Shown: one piece after another, positions 45,349 through 53,900 of the stretch
Layout of the letters: every line of letters starts with the position of its first letter
How positions within the stretch are numbered: position 1 is the stretch's first letter
Assembly (NCBI GenBank): GCA_020161435.1
Contig: JAIUNV010000002.1
Coordinates: 248,001-312,000, forward strand
Direction of reading: 5' to 3'
Source of the DNA: Bacteroidota bacterium
Lineage (GTDB): Bacteria; Bacteroidota; Bacteroidia; Chitinophagales; Chitinophagaceae
Length of the DNA stretch: 64,000 nucleotides
The notes under the pieces: model-generated
The model's database searches: none
What the model saw: only the letters and a program-made list of their open reading frames with translations
What the model was told of the DNA's origin: nothing
Made by a program: the position numbers and the translations under genes

Positions 45349-45795
45349 ATGCAAGTAATTTTGATTCAAGACGTAGACAACCTGGGCGGTAAAAACGAAC
45401 TGGTAAATGTGAAAAACGGCTATGCCCGTAACTTTCTCATCCCCAACAAGTTTGCTGTAGAAGCCAGCCCAAGCAACCTGAAAATGCGTGAAGAAAAGCT
45501 GAAAGTAGCCGCTAAGAAAGAAGCTGCACTGTTGGCTGCTATCAATGAAGTAATTGCCAAACTCAAAGAAGCACCAGTAAAACTGGGTGCTAAAGTGGGT
45601 ACCTCTGGCAAAATCTTTGGTAGCGTAACTTCTGTACAAATCAGTAAGGCTATCCGCGAACAGAAAGGGTATGAAATTGACCGTCGTCGCATTAGCATTT
45701 TGGATGAAGTAAAAGAACTGGGCGCTTACAAAGCTGCTGTAGACTTTGGCAACGGCAACACTGCCGAAGTTGAGTTTGAAGTAGTAGCTGAATAA
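45349..45795 (+). CDS. rplI: 50S ribosomal protein L9
   Basis: 148 residues from ATG 45349. MQVILIQDVDNLGGKNELVN and GYARNFLIPNKFAV form the N-terminal RNA-binding domain, followed by a long helix and the C-terminal domain with GSVTSVQISKAI. Standard length. A terminator follows. Confidence 0.98.
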   Translation: MQVILIQDVDNLGGKNELVNVKNGYARNFLIPNKFAVEASPSNLKMREEKLKVAAKKEAALLAAINEVIAKLKEAPVKLGAKVGTSGKIFGSVTSVQISKAIREQKGYEIDRRRISILDEVKELGAYKAAVDFGNGNTAEVEFEVVAE

Positions 45796-45822
45796 GGCTC
45801 TTTTCGAAACATACTTTTTATA

Positions 45823-45852
45823 AAAAACCTGCCTGAAATGGCAGGTTTTTTA
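45823..45852 (+). terminator. Rho-independent terminator after rplI
   Basis: 11-base arms AAAAACCTGCC and GGCAGGTTTTT with loop TGAAAT and a T-run, 28 bp after the stop. Confidence 0.92.
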
Positions 45853-45901
45853 TTGCTGAAAAAGGAGGAAAAAAAAAATCAAAAAAAAGTGTAAGAGAAA
45901 G

Positions 45902-45931
45902 TTGGTCGTTATATCTGTTCCCCTATTTTTG
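45902..45931 (+). promoter_or_regulatory. Promoter of tRNA-Asp
   Basis: TTG at 45902 and TATTTTTG at 45924-45931, with 19 bp between them, match the Bacteroidota -33 and -7 boxes. The tRNA starts 41 bp downstream. Confidence 0.7.
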
Positions 45932-45971
45932 CACTCCCAAACGAGATAATCGCTACGGGAAAAGCTCTTAA

Positions 45972-46045
45972 GGATCGGTAGTTCAGTTGGTTAGAATGCC
46001 GCCCTGTCACGGCGGAGGTCGCGGGTTCGAGTCCCGTCCGGTCCG
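45972..46045 (+). tRNA. tRNA-Asp (anticodon GTC)
   Basis: 74 nt cloverleaf: acceptor GGATCGG/CCGGTCC with one U-G pair, anticodon stem CCGCC/GGCGG with loop CTGTCAC giving GTC, T-arm GCGGG-TTCGAGT-CCCGT, discriminator G. CCA is not encoded. Confidence 0.97.
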
Positions 46046-46046
46046 C

Positions 46047-46078
46047 AAAAAGCCTCAACGAAAGTTGGGGCTTTTTGG
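46047..46078 (+). terminator. Terminator after tRNA-Asp
   Basis: 13-base arms AAAAAGCCTCAAC and GTTGGGGCTTTTT (one wobble) with loop GAAA; the T-rich arm serves as the T-run. Confidence 0.85.
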
Positions 46079-46098
46079 TTTTTGTACGGTTTATAAAT

Positions 46099-46116
46099 GT
46101 TTCGTGTGCTACGAAC
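46099..46116. repeat. Palindromic repeat GTTTCGTG-type, left copy
   Basis: GTTTCGTGTGCTACGAAC, an 18-bp imperfect palindrome. Closely matching copies stand at 50791-50809 and 50827-50849 at the other side of the restriction-modification block. Confidence 0.6.
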
Positions 46117-46153
46117 CAAGGCGGAGGCATTACATAAGCCAACTCCCCCATTT

Positions 46154-47029
46154 TTAAGCCATTACAGCATCAAAAAACAGGCGGCCTTCTTTGTCGGTTA
46201 CTTCTGTAAAGCGTTGGATGCGGTCAGAGAGTTCTGCCAGCCGGTCTATATTGGCCACCACATAGCCATTTTCGGCAAAGTGGCCATCAATGTTTACTAT
46301 TTCATCATCTAGTGCCTTTACCACCTCATCCAGCTGCAAATCTTGCGGCAGCCTGCTGCGGTTGATGATCATTCTCGATTCCTGTACAGCCAGCTCCATG
46401 TTTTCAGCAGTATTAAAACCTTCGTGTATGAGCTGGTACACCCTGTCGTTATCGCTATGGTCTACCAACCTTATGTAGAAGTCGTCGGCGTTTTGTATTT
46501 CCTTTCGTCCGTGGTGCGGGGCTGGTTGGGCAAAGCTTACCCTTGTCAGGCGGTCGTTGCTGCTTCGTAAGGTGCGGTAATTGGGGCTTTCTATAGTGGT
46601 AAGATAGCTGGCGGCTTCCGGCAGTGGCTCGTTGGTTATTTCTTTGAGCACATACACGGCTATGGCTACATGCTCCCAGGCTTGTGCCTTGGGTTCAATA
46701 TGGGTTATTTCTGCCAGCAGTTCTACCACTTGCGCATCCATGAGCCTGCTCAATATTTCGTTTTCTTCTCTTGGGATGTAGCCTATCATGTGCGGACCGC
46801 AGTACAGGGCAATGGCGCAGGCATCGTGCTCGTTTTGTGGCTCCCGCTGTAGCTCCAGCAACTGGCCCACCATCATTTGCTCCAACAGCTTGGGCCCTTG
46901 GTGAAACCGAAAGCCCCGCACAAAGCACTGAAACAAATACACTTTTTGATACTGCTTTACCAATGCCGTGGGCAATGCGCCTACGCCAAATAAGCCAATC
47001 AGGTTTTTTATAAAGGTGGTGCGGTTCAT
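46154..47029 (-). CDS. HIRAN domain protein with hydrophobic N-terminus
   Basis: 291 residues from ATG 47029. The N-terminus MNRTTFIKNLIGLFGVGALP looks like a signal or membrane anchor. Residues about 30-125 form a HIRAN domain: CFVRGFRFHQGP, LELQREPQNEHDACAIALY and MIGYIPREENEILSRLMD. HIRAN binds DNA ends in helicases such as HLTF and also occurs alone in bacteria. The C-terminal 160 residues are helical and unrecognised. It lies 77 bp after the DUF3800 gene on the same strand. Confidence 0.85.
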   Translation of the reverse strand: MNRTTFIKNLIGLFGVGALPTALVKQYQKVYLFQCFVRGFRFHQGPKLLEQMMVGQLLELQREPQNEHDACAIALYCGPHMIGYIPREENEILSRLMDAQVVELLAEITHIEPKAQAWEHVAIAVYVLKEITNEPLPEAASYLTTIESPNYRTLRSSNDRLTRVSFAQPAPHHGRKEIQNADDFYIRLVDHSDNDRVYQLIHEGFNTAENMELAVQESRMIINRSRLPQDLQLDEVVKALDDEIVNIDGHFAENGYVVANIDRLAELSDRIQRFTEVTDKEGRLFFDAVMA

Positions 47030-47106
47030 ATTGGTAGTTAATGGTTGGCAGATGACAGAAAAGCGATGGGTACTACCAAACGGCTGGGGTAAATTTTAAA
47101 AAGTCA

Positions 47107-47799
47107 TTACAGCCTTTCATACAGCCCATGCCTTAGCCCACCGGCACTGTCTATTCTGTGCTCTATGATGGAATAGAATTGATTGTCGCCAAATTCATAG
47201 TTTCTGAAAATGGCGTAGGCCACCAGGTCGGCTAATTGTATAAGCCGCGATGCCCTAGAATCAATAAATAAAGGCACTTCAGCAAAGTTTCTGAGTACAC
47301 CCCAAGTATGTCCGTTTGTTCTAAAATCGGCTGCCAAATTTTGTATGGTTGTTTCATAGGTTGACTTATCGAAAATAATCAACCCCCTTTGCGAATCATT
47401 GGCTCGGTGTAAGCTTAGTAAATATTGGTCAAACCTGCTGGATAGCTGCTCAAATGCAAACTCTACCGGATCGTTGGGAGAGATGGCCGCTTTATTGATG
47501 ACGCAACCAAATACACGATTAGAAACATGCGCATTTGCCAAAACACCCAGCGCTCTTTTTATAAGCTCAACTCTGGTTTCTTTGGGTATTTTCCTCCACA
47601 TGTTTTTGCCACCAAACATGGGGCTGCCATGCAACTCAACAGAGCCCGGGTCAGCTGGATTTATTTCAGCAGCGATGTTGTCTAATTCAGTAGAAATCCA
47701 GAAACCTTGCCGCTCAAAAACACTGAGGCCGGCTAATACAAAATGTTGTTGTTTCGGATCGTTCGTCGAGCCTGATTCGTCGGCATACAAAAGGTGCAT
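47107..47799 (-). CDS. DUF3800 domain protein
   Basis: 230 residues from ATG 47799. LLYADESGSTND at residues 3-14 is the DUF3800 start motif (conserved Asp-Glu), and RLIQLADLVAYAIFRNYE is its conserved end (Gln-x-x-Asp). The fold is thought to be RNase H-like and members are frequent in defence islands and mobile regions, but no biochemical role is established. It lies 130 bp after the MmeI-type gene in the same direction. Confidence 0.88.
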   Translation of the reverse strand: MHLLYADESGSTNDPKQQHFVLAGLSVFERQGFWISTELDNIAAEINPADPGSVELHGSPMFGGKNMWRKIPKETRVELIKRALGVLANAHVSNRVFGCVINKAAISPNDPVEFAFEQLSSRFDQYLLSLHRANDSQRGLIIFDKSTYETTIQNLAADFRTNGHTWGVLRNFAEVPLFIDSRASRLIQLADLVAYAIFRNYEFGDNQFYSIIEHRIDSAGGLRHGLYERL

Positions 47800-47929
47800 G
47801 GGCGTGGGTTTGCAAAAAAAAGACAGTCAAGGAGAAACCAAGTTCTCACGGACTGAAAAGTCAGGCCTCTCGACTGTAGACATCAAAATTAGCCATTTTT
47901 ATTGGACAGTAGCAAGCGCCCCCATTTTA

Positions 47930-50707
47930 TTAGGCTTTCTTTTTCCCTTTCTTCTTCCCCTCACCTGCAAATAAACCTGCGGTGTATTGGTCGTAGAGTT
48001 CGAATAAATACTCAATGCGTTTGGTTTCGCTGGTAAAGGGTTGTGGGCGGTAGCATAGGTCTACCGCTTTATCCAACGCCTGATGGGCTTTTACCAATAC
48101 CGGCGGCATGGTGTTGGGGTCGTACAAATCGGCCAGCGAAGCATCGGGAAACTGTGCCCTTGCATCGAGTACCTGCTGCGCTGCGGCTTCTACGGCCTGC
48201 TTTTGCTTATCGGTGGGCGATAATGGCCAAGGAAAATTATTGTAGACGATTGTGTTTGAATAACGATAATCACTTTTAAGCCTGCCACACACTTGTTTTA
48301 CCCAAGCCATATGCATTGAAGACGTTAGAACTCCAAAGTGAAATAAACTAGAATTCGGCAAGGTTATTGCGCTATCGCTAGCAATGTTTTCAGCATCTAA
48401 ATATCCAATTGGGATGTATTCTCGATTTTCTGATGAGACTCGTGGTATCAACAGATAATTGGATTTAGGCTGCCTGTTTTCAATAAAAACACTTGGAAAT
48501 TTTGCCCACTTAACTGTTGCAGCTTTTGTGCTAACATTTCTAAAATCTTTGACCTTTTTCAATCTTTCCAAAATCGGTGGGACCTCTTTTAATTCATTCG
48601 GGTTGATATCTTCCAACCACAAACAATATCTTTTTAAAGAGTTGATGTATTCTTCACTCCCAATATAGTTTCTTACAAACTTTAACGCCTTAGGATAATT
48701 AGATATCAATTCATTTTTTTCTACTTCACTTAAAAGTAAATTTCCACCATCAGTAGGTGAGCTACCTTTTGTCATTGCTGGAACATTACAAAGTGGATTT
48801 TTTCTTTTTTCAATGAAAACATCCTTTGCTTCAACTAGGTAAGGGTTAATATTTTTTGCGTTTACAACATCTGGTTCTCCACTAATATTTTCATACGAAA
48901 ACAATTGCTTCTGTGTTTTATCATAATTTGAAAACCCGATTATCACAACGTGAACAGCAGCGTTACCTCTTGCATCATTATTCCACTTGAACGTTCTATG
49001 AGCAAAATGAATTTTTACACCATATTCTTCAACCAAAAGCTTCCATAATAGTCCTACTTGTTCGCCTTGTGTAATCGAATTTGTACTTACGAAACCTACT
49101 TTGATTTTTTGAGCATGGTTATATGCTTTTAAATATTGAGCACCTTTAAAATACCAGCCTGATACATAATCAAGTACGCCGCTTCCTTTTACTGAACCGA
49201 ATAACATAGCCATGTCATTTTTCTGTTCATCATTTTGCCAAGCGTAACCATAAAAAGGCGGGTTGCCCATGATGTAATCAAACCTTGCTCCCTCTGCATC
49301 CCAAGGCATGGTTTTAATAATGCTTTGCCAGTCTATCCGCAAGGCATTACCGTGTACTATGGTAGCACTTTTGCGCAGCGGCAGACGTACATAATATTCG
49401 CCAAAGGTTTGGCTGGCCTGCAGGTTCATTTGGTGGTCCATCAGCCACATGGCTACCTGTGCTATCTGTGCCGGAAATTCTTCGTACTCTATGCCATAAA
49501 ACTGGTCTACATCCAGCAAAAAATAGCTGCCTATATCGGTTACAATCTGCCCTTGCAGCAGGTCTTTTACGATGTCCATTTCCAGCAGGCGCAGCTCACG
49601 GTAGGCAATTATCAGAAAGTTGCCACAGCCACAGGCGGGGTCTAAAAAGCGCAGCTGGCTAATGCGCTGGTGCAGCTTTTTCAGTTTGTTTTTATCGTGC
49701 CTTATGTTGCCATGTTCCGCTTTCAGCTCATCCAAAAAAAGCGGCTGTATCACTTTCAATATGTTCTTTTCGCTGGTGTAGTGTGCCCCCAGGTTGCGGC
49801 GTTCTGTGGGGTCCATCACACTTTGAAAGAGAGAGCCAAAAATGGCGGGGCTTATTTTGCCCCAGTCCAGCGTACAGCATTGCAGCAGCAGGCGGCGCAT
49901 ACTACTGCTAAAGGCAGCCACAGGCAGGTTTTCTTCAAACAGTTTGCCATTTACATAGGGGAACTGCATTAGCTGCTCGTCCAGCGTTTTCAGGCGTTTA
50001 TCGGGTGGTGTATTGAGCACCCCAAACAGGGCATGCAGGTGCATGGCCAAATCGCTGCCGTCTTCGTTGGTTTTGCGGTCTATATATTCCTGGAATATGC
50101 CCCGCTCAAAAATGCTGGTATCATCGGCAAACAGCAGAAAGAGCAACCGCACCAGATACAGCTCCAGCGGGTGCCCTTCGTACCCTATGGCTTTCAGCTC
50201 ATCGTGCAGCTGGCCCATGAGCTCGGCGGCTTTAATGTTTACGGGGTCTTGGTCGGCAAAGGTTCTTTTTTGAATGCCTGCCAGCGGATAAAAAACGGTT
50301 ATGTATTGCAGCAGTTGCGGCAGGGTAAAAGCTGTTTCCTGTCCATCGGCATCGTACACTTTAACATGGTAAAAGTCGGATACCATTATCAGCTCCGGCA
50401 GTTCGTGCTCTTTCAGTCCGTGGCAATATTCTTTGGCCTGTGTGTAGGCTTTGCTCAGGTCTTTGCCTTTGCTTTTCATTTCTACCAGCAGGCGGCCTTT
50501 CCATAGCAGGTCTATATAGCCGTCGGCTTCACTCAGCTTTTTCACCCGGTGCTCAAATGTGGCTACCCGCTTACGGCTGATGCCAAAAATGTTGAGAAAG
50601 TCAATCAGAAATTCTTTGGCGTCTGCTTCTTCCCGTCCTTCGGTCTGCTCCCAGTCTTTGGCAAAGGCGGTTGCCCTTGTCTTTATTTCATTCAGCGATA
50701 GGTTCAT
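47930..50707 (-). CDS. Type IIL (MmeI-like) restriction enzyme/N6-adenine methyltransferase
   Basis: 925 residues from ATG 50707 (MNLSLNEIKTRATAF), close to MmeI (919); an upstream open extension runs through a palindromic repeat and is not coding. The N-terminal PD-(D/E)xK nuclease has Asp66, Glu76 and Lys78 (YIDLLWKGRLLVEMKSKG), the MmeI spacing. A helical spacer is followed by methyltransferase motif I DPACGCGNFLIIAY near residue 354 and motif IV GNPPFYG near 480, then a target-recognition part (about 600-850). One polypeptide would cleave at a distance from its site and protect host DNA by one-strand adenine methylation. The recognition sequence cannot be read from here. Confidence 0.92.
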   Translation of the reverse strand: MNLSLNEIKTRATAFAKDWEQTEGREEADAKEFLIDFLNIFGISRKRVATFEHRVKKLSEADGYIDLLWKGRLLVEMKSKGKDLSKAYTQAKEYCHGLKEHELPELIMVSDFYHVKVYDADGQETAFTLPQLLQYITVFYPLAGIQKRTFADQDPVNIKAAELMGQLHDELKAIGYEGHPLELYLVRLLFLLFADDTSIFERGIFQEYIDRKTNEDGSDLAMHLHALFGVLNTPPDKRLKTLDEQLMQFPYVNGKLFEENLPVAAFSSSMRRLLLQCCTLDWGKISPAIFGSLFQSVMDPTERRNLGAHYTSEKNILKVIQPLFLDELKAEHGNIRHDKNKLKKLHQRISQLRFLDPACGCGNFLIIAYRELRLLEMDIVKDLLQGQIVTDIGSYFLLDVDQFYGIEYEEFPAQIAQVAMWLMDHQMNLQASQTFGEYYVRLPLRKSATIVHGNALRIDWQSIIKTMPWDAEGARFDYIMGNPPFYGYAWQNDEQKNDMAMLFGSVKGSGVLDYVSGWYFKGAQYLKAYNHAQKIKVGFVSTNSITQGEQVGLLWKLLVEEYGVKIHFAHRTFKWNNDARGNAAVHVVIIGFSNYDKTQKQLFSYENISGEPDVVNAKNINPYLVEAKDVFIEKRKNPLCNVPAMTKGSSPTDGGNLLLSEVEKNELISNYPKALKFVRNYIGSEEYINSLKRYCLWLEDINPNELKEVPPILERLKKVKDFRNVSTKAATVKWAKFPSVFIENRQPKSNYLLIPRVSSENREYIPIGYLDAENIASDSAITLPNSSLFHFGVLTSSMHMAWVKQVCGRLKSDYRYSNTIVYNNFPWPLSPTDKQKQAVEAAAQQVLDARAQFPDASLADLYDPNTMPPVLVKAHQALDKAVDLCYRPQPFTSETKRIEYLFELYDQYTAGLFAGEGKKKGKKKA

Positions 50708-50790
50708 GGGTCTGTTTCGTTGGGGAATGAAAGTAGCAAAAAAGGCGGTTGGGTGGATGTTGGTTTTTTTGTGAGCAGTGCTGTGATTTG

Positions 50791-50849
50791 TTTCGTGTGC
50801 CACGAAACATGGCCATCGATGTGTATGTTTATGTGCCACGAAACATGGC
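50791..50849. repeat. Two tandem copies of the GTTTCGTG-type palindromic repeat
   Basis: GTTTCGTGTGCCACGAAAC (50791-50809) is followed by ATGGC; the second copy at 50827-50849 has TGTGCCACGAAACATGGC identical. Period 36 bp. They lie between the start of the MmeI-type gene and the terminator. Confidence 0.65.
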
Positions 50850-50864
50850 TGGCAGTATCCATAC

Positions 50865-50902
50865 AAAAGCCCCGGCAATACTGCCGAGGCTTTTTGCTTT
50901 TT
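50865..50902. terminator. Bidirectional-looking terminator
   Basis: Arms AAAAGCCCCGGCA and TGCCGAGGCTTTT (one mismatch), loop ATAC, followed by T-runs on the plus strand and TTTT on the minus strand. It would end transcription of the large secreted-protein gene, whose stop is at 50977. Confidence 0.75.
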
Positions 50903-50976
50903 TCCGCTACAAATTCTTTTTCACTACACACTGAAATCAGCAATGTGTCCTAAGGGTTGAAATGCGTTGCTTGAAT

Positions 50977-53900
50977 TTATTGTTCGGTCTCTCTGGTTAC
51001 GGCAGTGAGTTGCAGTTTTTTGCCTGGTGCTACAACAAGTTTCATGCCGGCTTTCAGTGTAAATGGAATGTCTAATACACAAGGCAGGTTGTTGGATGGG
51101 TCGATTACAATTTCTGTAAAGTCGGGCATTGCAGCGGCTGGCGGTATACCGTTTTTCCAGCTGGCTACGTTAGAAAAATTGCCATTACCAGTAAATACAT
51201 ACGCAGGGCGCAGCGGGGTGGCAAACGATGCAGAACCAATCGTAAATCGCTGTCCGTTACTCAGGTTTACCTGGCGGAAAATAACAGTATTATCATTCAG
51301 CTTTTGGCCAATGGCAGCAATACCACCTGATACACTTTGTTCATCGCTGAACAAGCCATCACCATCTGTATCTACCAGCAGGCGCAGGTTTTCGGCCTGT
51401 ACGGGTCCTGGAATAGAATCAAGCGACATTACGATATCTACGTTACCTACATCACCTGTTTCGCTGGTGCGCCATACCCTGTTTAAACGGCTCACTATTT
51501 CGGCAGGAACATCATTTACGCCTACACTACTAACAGCCGCATTGTTGTGTCCCCAAAAAAACCATTCGTTTGTTTGTACATCTGAGGGGTTTTGAATTTG
51601 CAAAGTACCCATACCTCTCGAACCAAACACGGCACTATTATCGGCAGCCATACCAATACCTACTACATCATGATCGAAGTGGCCATTGGCGGCATCATCC
51701 ATGGTGTATTTTTTACGGGCAGCAGGCAGGGCAATGTTGTACCGTGCAGAGAGATAGTTTTCTACCACTATTTGTTGTGCTTCACTTAATAATGCATTAA
51801 ACACCAATAATTCTGCAACCTGTCCATCCCAAAATTCGCGGTGCGATGGTTGGGTATTGAGTGTATTTAAATTACCAATGGTAAAAGTTGTTTTGCCTTC
51901 TATATGGGTTACATCAGCATCGGCTGCTTGTGCTACCCCATTGAGCGAAGTGGCAATATTGTTGGGGCTGTACTGGGTTTTGAGCATGATGGATTGATTG
52001 GCCGGTACAACACCCAGCTCTTTTACCTTGCCACCACTGAGGTAGCCCAGCTTGGCAGCAATGCTTGTATTTACATGCAGCCCCGCTCCTCTTGTATAAC
52101 TGCCAGAATCGTTGCCCCACATTTTACTGTACAAATTTCCGGTGCGGTGGTTGCCCACTGCATATACCGTAAGGTATGGCATTACCGAAGGGTTTATGTT
52201 GAGAGCAGCGGCATCGAGCAACTGACCATTGAACTGCAGTACTGGCTGCTGGTTGAGCAGTGCACTACTGGTTTGCTCTGGCTGGTATGCAGCATTCGTT
52301 TGTACGGCATCATGACCATTGCCTGTGAGGTCGTACAGGCGGGTTACTTTTGTACCATGTGCAGTAGCGGTGGCTACGTTATCGGCACGGTACCATGCTT
52401 TTAAAGCAGCGGCTGTTTCGTCGGTATCGGTAAACAGTGTGGTTACACCAGCATTTTGCTCAATGGTTGTGCGTGGAGGCTCACAGGTAAGTGCCAGCCA
52501 AAATTCGCCACCAGCAGTAGCGTCTACTTCAAAATAACGAAGACTATTGCCAGCACCATAGTTAGTTACCAATGGTGTAATGCTTCTGTAAAAAGATGCC
52601 TGAGCAATGTTGTTGGCGTAATCCAAATCGGCATTTGCCCCTGTGTAATGAACGATACGGATATCGGCTACGGTGCAAGTTGTTCCTCTTGCTGCATTGT
52701 ATGCGGCCAAAAACTCATCTACTTCCCCGGCGGTAGCAATAAAACGAAGCTTCATATTGCCGGTGAGTTGCTGGCCACGCATATCTATAAGCCAGTTACG
52801 CATAAAGTAGGCTCCCAGCTGCTTGTCAGGATTGCCATAGAAACCATCGAACTGGCGCAGTTCATTATTTACAATACGACGACCGAATGCAATGGCTGTG
52901 AAGGTTTGTCCATTTTTCAGGATGTCGAACACAGGCTTTTGCTCAGGATCGTAAATGGTATTCCATGCAGTGCCATTTACTGGAACCGTTTTTTTCAGCG
53001 TAGAATAATCTTGATTAGTAGCATTGTCTCTTGGAGCCAGCAAATTGTTTTGCAAAAACTCATACGCACCTACATCTACGGCGTTGCCAGATGGGCGGGC
53101 TACGTTGTCTAAATCGAAATTGAAACCAAAACTTGTAATGGCTGCACCGGCATTCAATGCAGGTGAAGTAGCGGTAAGATGATAATCATGCGCAGTCAGG
53201 TTTGCAAAATTGGCCGCTGCTGCTGTAGACAGATTGATATTATTACTTTCAGTACCGCCAATGGTTGTAGGATAGTTGATATAAGGCTTGGGGTTGCTGC
53301 CAATGGAACCCGGTGCTACCACCAGATTGTTGACAAACTGTGAACCGGCTACCATTGTCTTGTTCACGTTATTTACCCGAATACCATCACGGCCCGTTTT
53401 TACAATCGTGTTGTTGATAATTCTGATACTCAAACCTGGGTCGCCTGCAAATGGCCTGTCATCTACAATGATGCCATCCTGACTGGTGGTACCAGTATTG
53501 ATGAGCAGGTTGTTGTACAAATAGTTTACACCCATACCAAATACCTGAATACCGTTTCCGGTTCCGTCTTTTACAATATTGTTGTACACACGGCCATTGG
53601 TACGACCACCCAACAATATACCAGCCTGCTGGCTATTCATATTGGTACGGCCATAATTCAATACCCGGTTGTTGTAAATTTCTACACCAATTGGAGCACT
53701 GGCCACCTGAATACCATCCCAACCTGTTGAGTCAGTAATGTTATCATGAATTTTTACATTATGAATGGGCTGTACCTGAACCGTAATACTTACACCTGAA
53801 CAGTCTGTAACTGTGGATGTATAGTTGGTGTTGCCAATATAAAACCCCTCTCCTTCTATATTGTGGATATAGTTATTGTACAAATCCAAATTGGCCATTG

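Noticed and set aside
50791..50849. Possible short CRISPR array, because a palindromic repeat recurs with a 36-bp period.
   Set aside because: Only two copies, spacer of about 13 bp, no cas genes; better explained as a dispersed palindrome.
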